Source: Acholoe squamosa
Lineage: Eukaryota > Annelida > Polychaeta > Phyllodocida > Polynoidae
Direction: 5' to 3'
NCBI GenBank assembly: GCA_949317995.1
Contig: OX439035.1
Location: forward strand, 82,833,959-82,897,958
DNA: 64,000 nucleotides
Shown piece after piece: positions 46,975 to 58,900 of this stretch (the first letter of the stretch is position 1; each line of letters opens with the position of its first letter). The translations under genes were made by a program, and so were the position numbers. The notes under the pieces were generated by a model, which was not told where the DNA came from, made no database searches, and worked only from the letters and a program-made list of their open reading frames with translations.

Positions 46975-47388
46975 GGCAGCAGTTTTCTAACCATATGCAG
47001 TGCATTGTGGGTGGGGGTGACCTCGAACGCTAACTACACCACCTTAGCTTGTTCCCTCCACCCCCTTCCACCCCAGCCAGGTCTGGCTAGGTACCAATCC
47101 TTAACTATGCTTGGGAGTGTAGTAAGTTGACTCAGGGATCAACATTGACCTACATGGGGCAGACCAATAGGGGGTGGCCTTACAAACCAGCATTGATCCC
47201 TCGGCCGTACTCCGATGTTGATCCCCAAGTCAACTTACTACACTTCCAAGCATAGTTAAGGGCTGGTACCTAGCCAGACCTGGCTGGGGTGGAAGGGGGT
47301 GGAGGGAACAAGCTAAGGTTGTGTAGTTAGCGTTCGAGGTCACCCCTACCCATAATGCAATAGATATCCTTTGAAAACCGCTGCCCCA
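46975..47388. repeat. Long palindrome with ~175-bp arms
   Basis: The left arm (to about 47150) and right arm (from about 47210) are inverse copies. Landmarks are GTGACCTCGAACGCTAACTAC, AGCTTGTTCCCTCCACCCCC, CCAGGTCTGGCTAGGTACCA and TAGTAAGTTGACT. Few differences suggest a recent origin. The loop is about 60 bases. It may be a foldback element or the end pair of a larger unit. Confidence 0.85.
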
Positions 47389-47469
47389 GGTAGGATTATG
47401 ACGGGATTCCGGTCGAAGCTCGCCGAGAGTCCTCTCCCTACCGTCGTGTAGTCGCCGTATAGTGTGAGG

Positions 47470-47536
47470 CGGGGGGGGGGTGAGGGGTTGGGGGCAGGGG
47501 GAGTGGGGGGAGGTGGATGGGTTGAGGGGAGGGGGC
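47470..47536 (+). other. G-quadruplex-prone tract
   Basis: Eight or more runs of four or more G (G11, G4, G5, G5, G6, G4, G5) within 67 bases on the plus strand. Confidence 0.75.
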
Positions 47537-47602
47537 ATTAGTTGCTTGGGGTAGTTGGGGTTGGGTTTATTGGTTACCTGTCCCTGGTTACCTGTACACC
47601 GG

Positions 47603-48480
47603 TGACCGAAGATGACTTTCTTGAGTAATCTCCGATCCAACTGGAGGAAACCTGGAAATGACTTTCCATTTCCTGGATTGTCATCTCCAGTCTGTTCTAT
47701 ATGGTTACCTGTACCGTACATCGGAGATGACTTTCTTGAGTCATCTCCGATCCACCTGAAAGATACCTGGGACCTGGAGATGACTTTCCGCCTCCTGGAT
47801 TGTCATCTCCAGTCTGTTCTATGGTCACATGTACACCGGAGATGACTTTTTTGAGTCATCTCCGATCCACCTGGAGGACACCTCTACCTACAAGCCTGGA
47901 GATGACTTTACACCTCCTTGGTTGTCATCTCCAGTCTGTTCTATGGATGTAGGCTACACCTGGGACCTGGAGATGACTTTCCGCCTCCTGGATTGTCATC
48001 TCCAGTCTGTTCTATGGTCACCTGTACACCGGAGATGACTTTCTTGAGTCATCTCCGATCCAACTGGAGGAAACCTGTGACCTGGAGATGACTTTCCGCC
48101 TCCTGGATTGTCATCTCCAGTCTTTTCTATGGTCACCTGTACACCGGAGATGACTTTCTTGAGTCATCTCCGATCCACCTGGAGGAAACCTGTGACCTGG
48201 AGATGACTTTCCATTTCCTGGATTGTCATCTCCAGTCTGTTCTATGGTTACCTGTACACCGGAGATGACTTTCTCGAGTCATCTCCTCTCTGCACCTATG
48301 GGACCTGTACCCTGCAGATCACTTCCAACATTCCAGGTAGTCATCTCCAGACTGATTTAAGGCCATTTCTAACCTGGAGATGACTTTCTAGTGTCATCTC
48401 CGGTCTGCCTGGAGGATGCCTGCACCTGGAGATGACCTACCATGTCCTGGGTAGTCATCTCCAAACTGTTCTTAGGGAGT
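47603..48480. repeat. 115-bp hairpin satellite (GGAGATGAC / GTCATCTCC)
   Basis: The unit of about 115 bases repeats at 47606, 47721, 47836, 48029, 48144 and 48259, with shorter diverged units to 48480. Each unit holds two hairpins: GGAGATGACTTTCTTGAGTC then ATCTCC, and GGAGATGACTTTCC, a spacer, then GTCATCTCC. A step of 193 rather than 115 between 47836 and 48029 reflects an extra partial unit. The plus ORFs are the repeat read as protein. Confidence 0.92.
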
Positions 48481-48867
48481 GGTCAATTTTTAACAACAGG
48501 GGGGTTGGTGAAATCCCATGCATGTGCAGCGAAAATTTTTCCATGCCCTGTTGGAGGGGTCTAAAATTTTTCTGTCCCCCCCTTTTATTCTTTAGTGGCG
48601 CGCAGGCTTTTCGCTCAAAAGGGGAGGGAGTCATTTTTGTCCCACCCTAAGAGGTGTCTGACCACTCCCTAAAGCCGAAAGATTAGTGAGGAGGAGGGTA
48701 TGAAGGGGCTCCCGATCATGAATTATTTTAAATTTTGGATCCACCAAACTTTAAACTTGTGCCCCATCACTGCTTCTCTGGTAGCCGGCTACGACCGTGC
48801 CTGCAATAGCTCCAGGATCCAGGACCATTCTAGGGCCCCTTATCATTCAATACTGTGACATGTGTCA
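48481..48867. other. Intergenic, nothing recognised
   Basis: No gene or bounded repeat seen. Confidence 0.5.
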
Positions 48868-49490
48868 TGGGTGGATGATGCCCCGGGGCATACACCGACA
48901 GCCTTACATGTTGAGTTTCAAAGCCCCCAGGGCATCTGTGGTATAGACTATGCCTCAAGGGCATACAGTTAAAGGTTTATATGAGTTGAGACAGTTGGTC
49001 AATGCCCCCGGGGAATACACCAATAGACACACAAGTTAAGATGGTTGGTCAATGCCCCCAGGGCATCCAGGTTACGGAAGATACTCCCGGGGACATACAC
49101 TGCCATTTTGTTGGTCAACATCAGTGATGCCCCCGGGGCATGTCATGGTCGTATATAGCCTAGAGGAGCAGGGAGAAGGCCCCGGGGGCATTGACGGCAT
49201 CGGGAATGCCCCTGGGGCATGTGGTACCATAGTGATATCTAACTTGGAGTTAGCAGAGTGTACGAATATGCCCCGGGGGCATTGACAGCATCGGGAATGC
49301 CCTCGGGGCATGATGCAGTTGTGTCATAGAGTAGAGGTTGCTCAGTGTGCAAAGTGCAAAACATCTGCTTGGAAAGTAGTCTCTAGCTCTATCCTATGTT
49401 GGGAGAGTGATGCGGAATTTACGTCAGGCCGCGTCGGGTAGTACTACTTTATAATCCATACGCACAACATGTGGTATGCCCCGGGGGCAT
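48868..49490. repeat. Cluster of TGCCCCSGGGGCA palindromes
   Basis: Twelve copies of the near-palindrome ATGCCCCSGGGGCAT, many with 0-2 changes, lie near 48878, 48922, 48949, 49002, 49052, 49083, 49127, 49179, 49206, 49268, 49297 and 49476. Parts of the intervening sequence also repeat (TTGACRGCATCGGGAATGCC; GTTGGTCAATGCCCC), so the cluster grew by local duplication. The palindrome matches the AP-2 (TFAP2) recognition form GCC-N3/4-GGC. It lies 0.4-1 kb upstream of the GPKOW start. Confidence 0.8.
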
Positions 49491-49875
49491 AGTCCAAGTA
49501 CACAAGTTGTATCCTGCGGATGGCAGCAAGAAAGTGGTGCCCTCTGGTGTTTTAAGAAGAACCTAGAGGCTAGAGGGATCATGCGCGTCTAGACTGTTAA
49601 AATCGGCGCAGAGGGCAAACAAAATCTTCCGGCGTGGCTTTCCAAATATCTCGACACCCTTTGAGGACAGCGGACAAGTCTCAAGAGAGTACGTACGCAG
49701 TAAGTAGGTAGGGCTTGTAAACGTACGGCAGCAAACGTACGGCTCGGCTTGTACCGGTACGTCCGAGCGTTCGTTCATCAGGCAGAACTTGGGATGGCGA
49801 CGTGCAGTAACCCAGATACATTTGATTTAGCAGGCTAGCCTAAGCGTGCGATACCAGTCGCTTATTGAATGCATC

Positions 49876-49932
49876 TCATTGGCTGAGTCGACGGTAATCA
49901 GTTCAGTTCACTTCCATGTACTTCCGGCAATC
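49876..49932 (+). promoter_or_regulatory. GPKOW proximal promoter / 5' UTR
   Basis: A reverse CCAAT box (ATTGG, 49878-49882) and an ETS-type site ACTTCCGG at 49920-49927 lie right in front of the start codon. ETS and CCAAT sites close to the start are usual for TATA-less housekeeping promoters. No TATA box was seen. The exact transcription start is unknown. Confidence 0.5.
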
Positions 49933-52900
49933 ATGGAGGAAGAAAGGAAACAAGGCTTCTCTTTTGGATTCTCCAAAAAGAAAGATTCCAGCAAGCTTCA
50001 GAAGTCTGTTATCAAAGATGAAGATGACAACGCGAGAGAAGAACATGCTGCGTTCGTGGATTCGTTCGATGGAAAGCAGTTGTCTTCTGGCAGGTAAATC
50101 TAAGTCTCGGCCTGTGGACTGGGCGACAATAAGGGAACCAGTCACAGTGTTTGTATTCACTCAGAAAGAGTTTTAGGCGCTGTGATATCCCGAAAGTCGA
50201 GCATCCCAGAAGTTAGCCGTAATTTTCAAAATAACTTTACCCGTTTCATATTTCTATGGCGTAGGGACAGTATCATTAGGGTTGTTGTCCTTTCAAATCC
50301 TATAAGAAGAGAGGGAGGTTATCATGGTTTTTATGTTTTCAAAAAATTATTTATTTTCATTGATGTTTGTGGCCCATTAACGATAATAGGCTTAAAACAT
50401 GGATTGCGCATGCGCAGCCAACTTCCGGGATGCACCAACTTCTGGGATACGACAGCGCCATAGCCTAGTCGAGAGCCCCCACCCCACGGAAAACTACGCC
50501 CCACAGTTTGAGCTTCTACGATCTAAGGCACCAAAGAGCAAAAAACATGCAAGTTCTTTTCTGGGATTAAATCTGTAAATAAATCATATCGTACAGATCT
50601 ATACGTCTAGTGGTCGTGGAAAAGCGTTCAAGCTCAGTCTGGTTTCGAACCAGGGACCTTTCAGTAAAGTTTCACACTGCAGGTGTATGCTCTACCAACT
50701 AAAGGTGACCGCAGACGGGCCCTACTGGATCGGCCAACCGGGAAGTCGGGAAGGTCTGCGGAGGACATCCGATCCAGTCTGTCAATATCAAACATGTTTG
50801 ATGTCCCCCGATCCGATCGGCCACCCTTCCCTAACTACTGACCAAATCAGCCCTGTCTGCGGTCGCCTTAAGCTACAGAGCCGGCTGGTGAACACAGTAC
50901 CTCCACCAGATGCCAAACAGTCAATATCTAACTAGAGCACACAGTATCCGGTGACCGACTCTCTGGAGGGTCAAATCCTCTGGATATCTGTGCCTCTACA
51001 TACATGTCCTAGCAGTACTGGTACTGCGGTAGCATATCATCATGCTAGACTCATCTTTTTGGTGCATTGTTATCTCAGAGAGATAGAAATTAAAAATAAT
51101 ATTGCCTGCTCAAAATTTCGGCAAGATGTTTCACAATGCATTTCCTATGGGGTTTTATTTCAGGGTGTCAAAAACTCCCGCCAAGGCAAAGGTGTCATCC
51201 TATAGAGAGTTGTCCCCAGGCTCATAAGTCAAACCGTAAAACCCCAGCATACCTATGTATTATCAATATTACAAGAAATTCCAATATCATAATCATAGTG
51301 CCTATCAATACCATAATGGCCCCTTTAAGTGCTGGGGTCTCAAATAAGCCCCGGTCTTGAATGAGCGCGGGGGGTATAAAAATTAATCTTATGCACTAAA
51401 AACAGTATTCAAAAAGCGCCTGTCTTGTATAAGCGCCAGGAGTACAGTGGGATTGAAACTATTGAACGCCAGGTTGCTTATACGGGCCACAACAGTAGGT
51501 CAAAGACCTGTTTTCCTGAGCCTAAATCTGGCTTCCAGTTTAGATACGTCTACAACGACATCCTTATCAGGGGTGTGAAATTTCCGCGGAAACCCGCGTT
51601 TTTGATGCTCAGAAAGACTATTCTTGAGATCTATGCAAATCCACTGAGAAAAGAATTTACCATTTGTAGGGGGGGGGGTGTCTGACTTTGAATATGCTAA
51701 TATCATTCCAGATTGTAAAATGTTAGCATCCCAAATGTAATTCCAAACATCCTTGTAAACAGAGTGTGTTATTTTATGCTCAAAGAACATTTAGACCACT
51801 TTTATCCTAAGTAAAACATTAACTAGCAAGCCGTATATTACTCTTCAGAGGAAACGGGTTTCGGCATTTCACACCCCTGCTTATAGTCCTGAGAACCCTA
51901 TGCCTAGGCTATGGGTATGTTGATATACAGTTTATGCCGAGTGCCTGTTGCCAACAGCCTTTTAAACTCCTAAGACAAAATTATAACTAGAATTTGTTGG
52001 CATGGTAAGGCCTAAAAAAAATTGTTGAGTTTAGGTTATGCTACCTACCCTAATTTTTTGGCCCTGCCCTAACTTTTTTTATAGGCATTTCGGGGTAAAA
52101 TCTAACATTTGGGCACTTATCGAGACACTTATTGAGAAAAGTTTTTTTCACGATCTTGCGGATCAAATTCATGTCACATAGGCGCGAAAATTTACAACAG
52201 GTATAAAAAAAATTCTCAAAAAATTTTTTTTTGACCTACCTACCTACCCTAATTTTTTTTCTACCCCGTTACCTGAACACAACACTTTTTTGTTTTAGGC
52301 CTAACTTAATCATTGCGTAGGCCCCTTCTACACGTACGTGAAATGAATTTTTGTTTTGTTTCATATCTTGAAGAAAGGAAAAGAAGGACTTGGTGATCCC
52401 CCTTATTACTACAAATCGCTGGCAGAAATCACGGAAACCGGAAGACATTGAGGATGAAACTGACAAGGAGAAAGAGAAACACATCAAACAGGTCGAGGGA
52501 AACACTATTGATTCAGAGGCAGCGAATGAACTATTGAAAGGTAGGAGGACTTTCATTTTTTTTTTTAAGTTCAAGTCTATTTTGAGATATGCACTATCAA
52601 ATTTGGATATTTATTCAGAAATCCCTTAATACAATGGAACTATATCTGGTTACAGAGGCAGCAAATCGAGAAGATGGTTCAAACGAGGAGAAAGAAAAGT
52701 CAACATTCACCGTCCCACTCTTAATGGCCAACAAAGTTCCTGAAGGTTATGAAACGGATGAAAGACTGGATGTGTCATTGAGGCCTGAAGGGGTAAGCAT
52801 TATCTCACTATGATATCATAATAATTACTTTTAGGTCTGCCAGTACCGTAATCTCCCGCGTAGAAGGCGCAGCTCGCAAATAAGGCGCCCCCCCCCCAAC

Positions 52901-55900
52901 TCACAGGGGGCTGTTTCACGTAGAAGGCGCCTTTTGTTTGGCATATAAGACATGCCTTATATGCGGGAGATTACGGTAGGTCGCATATGTAAGACATTCT
53001 GAGTTTAGGTACCGGTACATTGTAAAAGGCGCAGCTAGTATTTTGGACAGTTCTTTAGGCCAGAAAAAAAGTTGTGTGTTTCAGGTAACCAAAACCTACC
53101 TCGCAAAACAGTGCCGACCCTTTTTTTTTTTTTTCTCTTATTTTCAACAAAATATTTATTTTTGGGTGTTTTTTAAAGTTAATTCAGTGATTGGTGAGTC
53201 ACCATCGTGAGTCGCGAGTCACCACAGCGAGTCACAAGTGATTGTAGCAGTTAAAAATAAATTTACAAAGTAAAAACAAAAAAAAATCCGACCTACCCTA
53301 CCTAATTTTCACACATCAAAAAAATTAGTTGGTCTACGGATTTCCTGCACCTTATTTTCGGAAATGGATTTTTTTTTTTTTTTTTTTTTTTAAATATTTT
53401 GTCTACGGATTGCGTGTGCATCATTTTCTTGGAAAATCGGAATTTTTTCTTTTTTGCCAGACACTTAGACTTGAGAGCCCATGTCAAAAAAGATACAGAA
53501 ATGGCAGACCCCTCATTTGAAAGATAAAATTCATCAGATTAAGCCAGCATCAATATCCTTTCAACATTGATAGTAATGAGGTGATTCAGGGTTGATATAC
53601 ATTGATGCCTTGCCCAAATTTAAGGTACATGGACATGGATATAAGAGTTATGAGAGTTAAATGAATGCATTGCTAAGAGACAGCTCCCTTCGACACCCAG
53701 ACCTGTCCCTAACAGCATAAATGTGTCCTTTATGTCTATGCTAACAGTGGTAGCAATGTTATTGTTGTGATGACCACTAGCCTCGACAACTCTTCCCACC
53801 ACCCCCATCTCTTCTCTGTCTACGGTACTAAAATGGAGACCTGCTCTGCCCCCTCTCATAAACTCACCACCCCTCCAACCTATCCTCTTTCCCTGACCTG
53901 CCTTCCTCCACTCCCATAAAAGATTACTCACCCAACTATCCCCCCAGACATACTCCCGAATCTCCTCATTCCCCTAAAAATATCTCAATGGGACTTCCCT
54001 AAACAGATGATAGCAAGCATTGCAAATTGCAAACTCTTTATATAGGGGTGTCATTGACATCCACTTTTTCCCGATGGCGATTATCGCGATTTTTGGTCTC
54101 AATATTACGATTTATTGCGATATTTCAGTGCATTTGAAAGGTATGTAATTGCTAAAATGTTGGCATTGAGTGAGTAAAGCGGGGGTGGAGTGTGTGTGTG
54201 TTGAGGATTTGTAACTGGCTCATTCATAACAACTGCAGAAAAAAGTTAAAACATCTGGTAATGCTATATATATTCTTGATTACCTGAGATAAACTGCAAT
54301 TATCAGGTACATACAAAGGTATTGATCAAGAAGCCCAGCATGAATGATATCAACAAACAAAAAGGTAGCCAGGATTTTTTCCCCTCATTCACCTACCTAG
54401 GGAGGCATATGCTTCCTAGTCTTTGGGACAAAATGAGAGTTCATTTCTCTACTTACACGAGTCATACTGACTGCCATATTTCACCCAACAAGCATCGTAA
54501 CACTATTGAATAGCCTCCCCCTTTTGATATTCTATTAGGATGTAGAATGTTATTACTAAGCAATGTATTCACTGTGTTGAATACATTATCAAAAGTTTTA
54601 AAAATGCAAGTAATCTTTATCCCATTGCATTGCTAATGTTGTTAGCTTTAATTTGATACCAGATAACCTCGTACTTTCTATTCTGTCCAAGGTTGTCACG
54701 TAAGTAATGTGAAAATTTGAGAAAGTAGGTCATGATATATCGATATAATGGTAATGTCGGTACAATATTCAACATCATGATAATGCCGTTATTTAGATAT
54801 TGTGAATATCGATGACATCCCTATCTTTATAGCCTCTATGGCAATGCTATATGATTCTGGAAGACAGTGTCTCTCAGTGAAATATATAGGACCGGGAAAT
54901 TATTATACCCTTACAAGACATAATAAGAATGACGTCTATACCATCCACTGACGTCACTGGGAATACACAAAGCGGGGCCGCGGCCTTATGTATTATCTCA
55001 GTATGAATAAAGGAATACTTACTTTACATGTATCAACATTCGATCAACATTGGCTTAGGTGCAGCTTATAGGCAGGTAGTGGGATGCATTATTGACAAAT
55101 AAGATAATTCCTTCATTCACTGTCGACAGAATTGTTAGGGTGCATTACATAATTGTCTCCACCATGCTGACTGTTATCATCCTTTTGGGTGGCAAGGTTC
55201 TCTAGTTATGAAAAAACAAAATTTGCTCGCCCCTCATATTGATGGCGTTGATCCGTAGACAAAAAAAAATTTGCTCACTTGCACCACTTTTTGAAAATCG
55301 AAATCCGTAGACAGCGAGAGTCACGCTAGCAGATAAGCCACTCCTTAAACGTGAAGACTTACTATAATAACAGCCCTCTGATAAGTGATAGAAGACAATG
55401 ATTCATCTTTGAGATGATTCACTTTTGTAATAACATCATTGTAGCATCATAATCTTGTTTTAAAGAAATCATGTAGACCATAGATTGGATACCCCGGCAC
55501 ATAGATTTGTCATTTAAGTCAATAGGGAAGGGATGCCTATCAAACAGTGAGAACCCCATTGGCAGAATCTTATTACATGCAGATAAAAGTATAGATTATA
55601 ATTATTTGCGAATATGCAGTTCCCAAGGTAGATAGATGTAAATATAATAATGTATATGATATCTCATTGACCACCCTGAAACAAGCTTCCATTTTAAATC
55701 TTTGACAGTCAATAGAAGCAGACTATGCAGAGGTACCAATAGAGGACTATGGCTTGGCGATGCTACGTGGAATGGGTTGGAAAGAAGGAACGGGGATTGG
55801 CAAAAAGGGACGGTAAGTTTTGAAGATATAATCTCCCTTGTTGGCCCAGGTCTACCTTGGCTATTGGTGGCGTGTTTTCAGCTAAAAACTGATGAGCGGG

Positions 55901-58900
55901 AATTGGAACTTTAGATGGGAATTGCTCATCGAAATTGGGGGATAAGTAAACAAAAAATCATGGAAACATGTTCTTTAGGATCTAGTCTTTCATTGCACAT
56001 GCTCAATTCCTGAAAAAAAAGAATTTTCTTTTTACCTATGAAAAAGGCTGAAGAAAAAACCTGACATGGTTGACCTACTTTTTCACGAAAACGAGGCTCC
56101 CATAGGATAGCATTGCGCGGTCCATTTGGGAGGTCGACAGGGGGTTGACATAACACATTGACTTCTATAGGAATAGGACAATTAAGACGCTTTTTTTCAG
56201 CAGGTGAGGAGGAAATCTATGTATATGACGGGTTAAGACCGTTTATATATGAGTTTGTAAATTGGACCACCATTTTTTTGTTATGTTGACCGCCTCACTT
56301 CCTTTCTGGAGACTTGACGCATGCGTGCAGAGTGACAGGTCTTCAGATTGTAAGATCTCTCTTAATACATGTGGCATGTTCTGCCTGTATCAAGTTACTG
56401 GGACAACTGAATGAAGCTGCTGCAAGCCCAGGCAACTTTAGCCCAATGTGTTTCAGCTCAGCCTTCACACCTGTAGGTGTGATGACTCCACACCTAGAGG
56501 TGGGAGAGAGATGCTGATGCCAAAGTCACATTCACTAATCCTTCACACCTATGGCCTTGAAGTTCTGCAACTAGACTATAATTGCCTGTGAAATGTATAT
56601 CAAAGTATTATCTCATATTTCCCTTTATTCTTTTTTCCTTTTTTTTTTCTTCAATTAAGAACCCTGGTAAAATGTGCACTGATTATGCTGAATATGACTA
56701 ACTTTAAAAAGGGATATAAGGATATAATGTTGCTTTATTGAACATGATTAAAAACTAGATTTTTTATGGGTTTAGACCTAATTAACTGATTAAAATCTTC
56801 TCACAGAGCCTACTGTGATATGGATGAAATAATAGATAAAGAATGATTGATTGATAATTATAGAGAAAATATATAGGATTCATATGAGTAACTCAAAACG
56901 CACCAACTCTCATGGATAATGGATGTGTTCAGCTCTCTTTTTAAAGCAGTTTTAAAATAAAGCTCTTGTTGGAATATTTATATAATACCAACAGCTTCGG
57001 ATAGCTTGGAATCAGGGGAATAAGGTAGTATATAACAAACTGTGAGATAGATTTGAAAAAAAGGCAAAATTCGGGAATCCCCAGGCCTAATCTAGGGGCT
57101 GGCTCTATACAAATGATAGGGATAGCAGCATGAGCGATAATAGGATGTCCTGACCCCTTATCTAGGTCACGAGACTTGCCCGCCCTATTCACATTTGAGA
57201 AATGAAAGATAACTGTAATATGGTACCTTAACACTTTGATGGACTTTTAATTACAATCTGGTTCTTCTTCTTCTCACCTTGATAGATTAACAAAGCCTGT
57301 TGAGGCTGTCCTTAGACCTAAGGGCATGGGGCTTGGTGCAGATCGTAATTTGGCAAAGCAAAACGCAGGACAGGCAGCAGAAAGTGGCGACCCAGACGTG
57401 GCTAAACTCTCCTACAAGAAGGGTGTCAGTTGTGTAATTACTAATGGAAAGCATAAAGACCTCTATGGAACGGTAAGTATCTCCATAAGAAAATGAAATC
57501 ATGCGTAATATCTTTCTCTTGTGGTTAGACTTTGTTTAAGCTACAATCCGCCTCTCCATCAGTGGAGTTTATTTGATAAATTTAGGAAGTATCTATATGT
57601 ATTCAGATGATAAATATATTATAGTCTACATCCCGTACCGGTATTCTAAGTATATACCACCTCACTTGTGAGTTTACCTCACCTTAAGCTCAAATCTGAG
57701 TTGCAGAGAATAAATCCCATTTAAATCATATTGTAATTAAGTAATAACGGTGTTGATAATTTAGAGAAGATTCAATGTGATTTATTTGCAGATTGAGGGA
57801 GTGGATGAAGATAACTCTAGAGTAGTAGTGAAGATGACATTGAGTAAAGAGTCTATAACAATCAGTCAGTTTGCAGCAAGGCTTGTCACAAAGAAAGACT
57901 ACGACCAAAACTCCAAAGTTCTCAGTAAGTAACACAGGCATACGTCATGACACGTAGATGCCACATGTCACAATTTTTCCTTAGCGTTTTGTTTATATAT
58001 TTATGTGAAAGCTACCGTAGATTCCAGTCTGTTTTTGGTAGGAATCTCAGGTTCCGGTCTTTTGTTATGCAACTTACTACTGTTAATCAAAATTGTTGGT
58101 GATGATACTGCACAATGTCATGTTCTTATTGTGCTGTTTTGGGGAAATAATGGGAGATGCAGGATTATACCGGTAATATGGATTGTGGGAGACTATTGGT
58201 TGCATGGAGGGTCAAGATGAAGTACTTATCAGTATGGCCAAATGATGGACTAAATCAATCAAATTTTCAAGATGAATTGGAAATTAAGCATTTGTGGTCA
58301 TGGATTTTTCATTAATCAGTCAAACGCCATCCTTGTGAACCTTTATCTATTTATGCCATTAACGACAGTGGTTGCTACTGGACACAAATATGACATTAAA
58401 TGAAGATAGTAAAGTGTAAACGAAGATGTTCTTCATTTTTTTTAAATGGACCTCCTACAGCCAACTATATTTTAGCTTTCAAATACCAATGCGTAGGTAC
58501 CATTATATGTGTATCATATTTTACATTTTGTTTCTTTCAGATAAAGCCAAAGTAGATAAATACAAGGACGATGAAAATAGGAAAAATGAAAAGCACAGAA
58601 GAGACGAGAGAGACAGAGACGAGAAGAATGGAGACAGGGAGCGAGGAGATGAGAGGGACAGTCGAAGACGGGAAGAACCAAAGGAAAAGAAAAGAAAACA
58701 TGATGAAAGGTAAAATTCTGATCATGAAGACTATTAATTATCTGTATAGTTTAGTGAGGAGCACAGCCCACATAACTAAAAGAAATAAGGAATGATCTTA
58801 CTAAAAGATATTAAGAATTCTCAAGTGGAGAGAAATGAATCGTGTTTAACAAATGCACTGTAGAATTTGATTCCCATGACATTTGAAATACTTTTCTCAA

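Noticed and set aside
47230-48038. ORFs of 163, 77 and 69 codons in the hairpin satellite and palindrome
   Set aside because: Repeat units without stop codons; proline-rich text comes from the C-rich strand of the G-run tract.
47603-49490. CRISPR-like array
   Set aside because: The regular palindromic repeats at 47.6-48.5 kb and 48.9-49.5 kb lack uniform repeat length and unique equal spacers, and this is a spliced eukaryotic genome.
49846-49932. Upstream in-frame ATG at 49846 as GPKOW start
   Set aside because: It would add 29 residues unlike the family N terminus and would put the CCAAT and ETS promoter sites inside the coding sequence.
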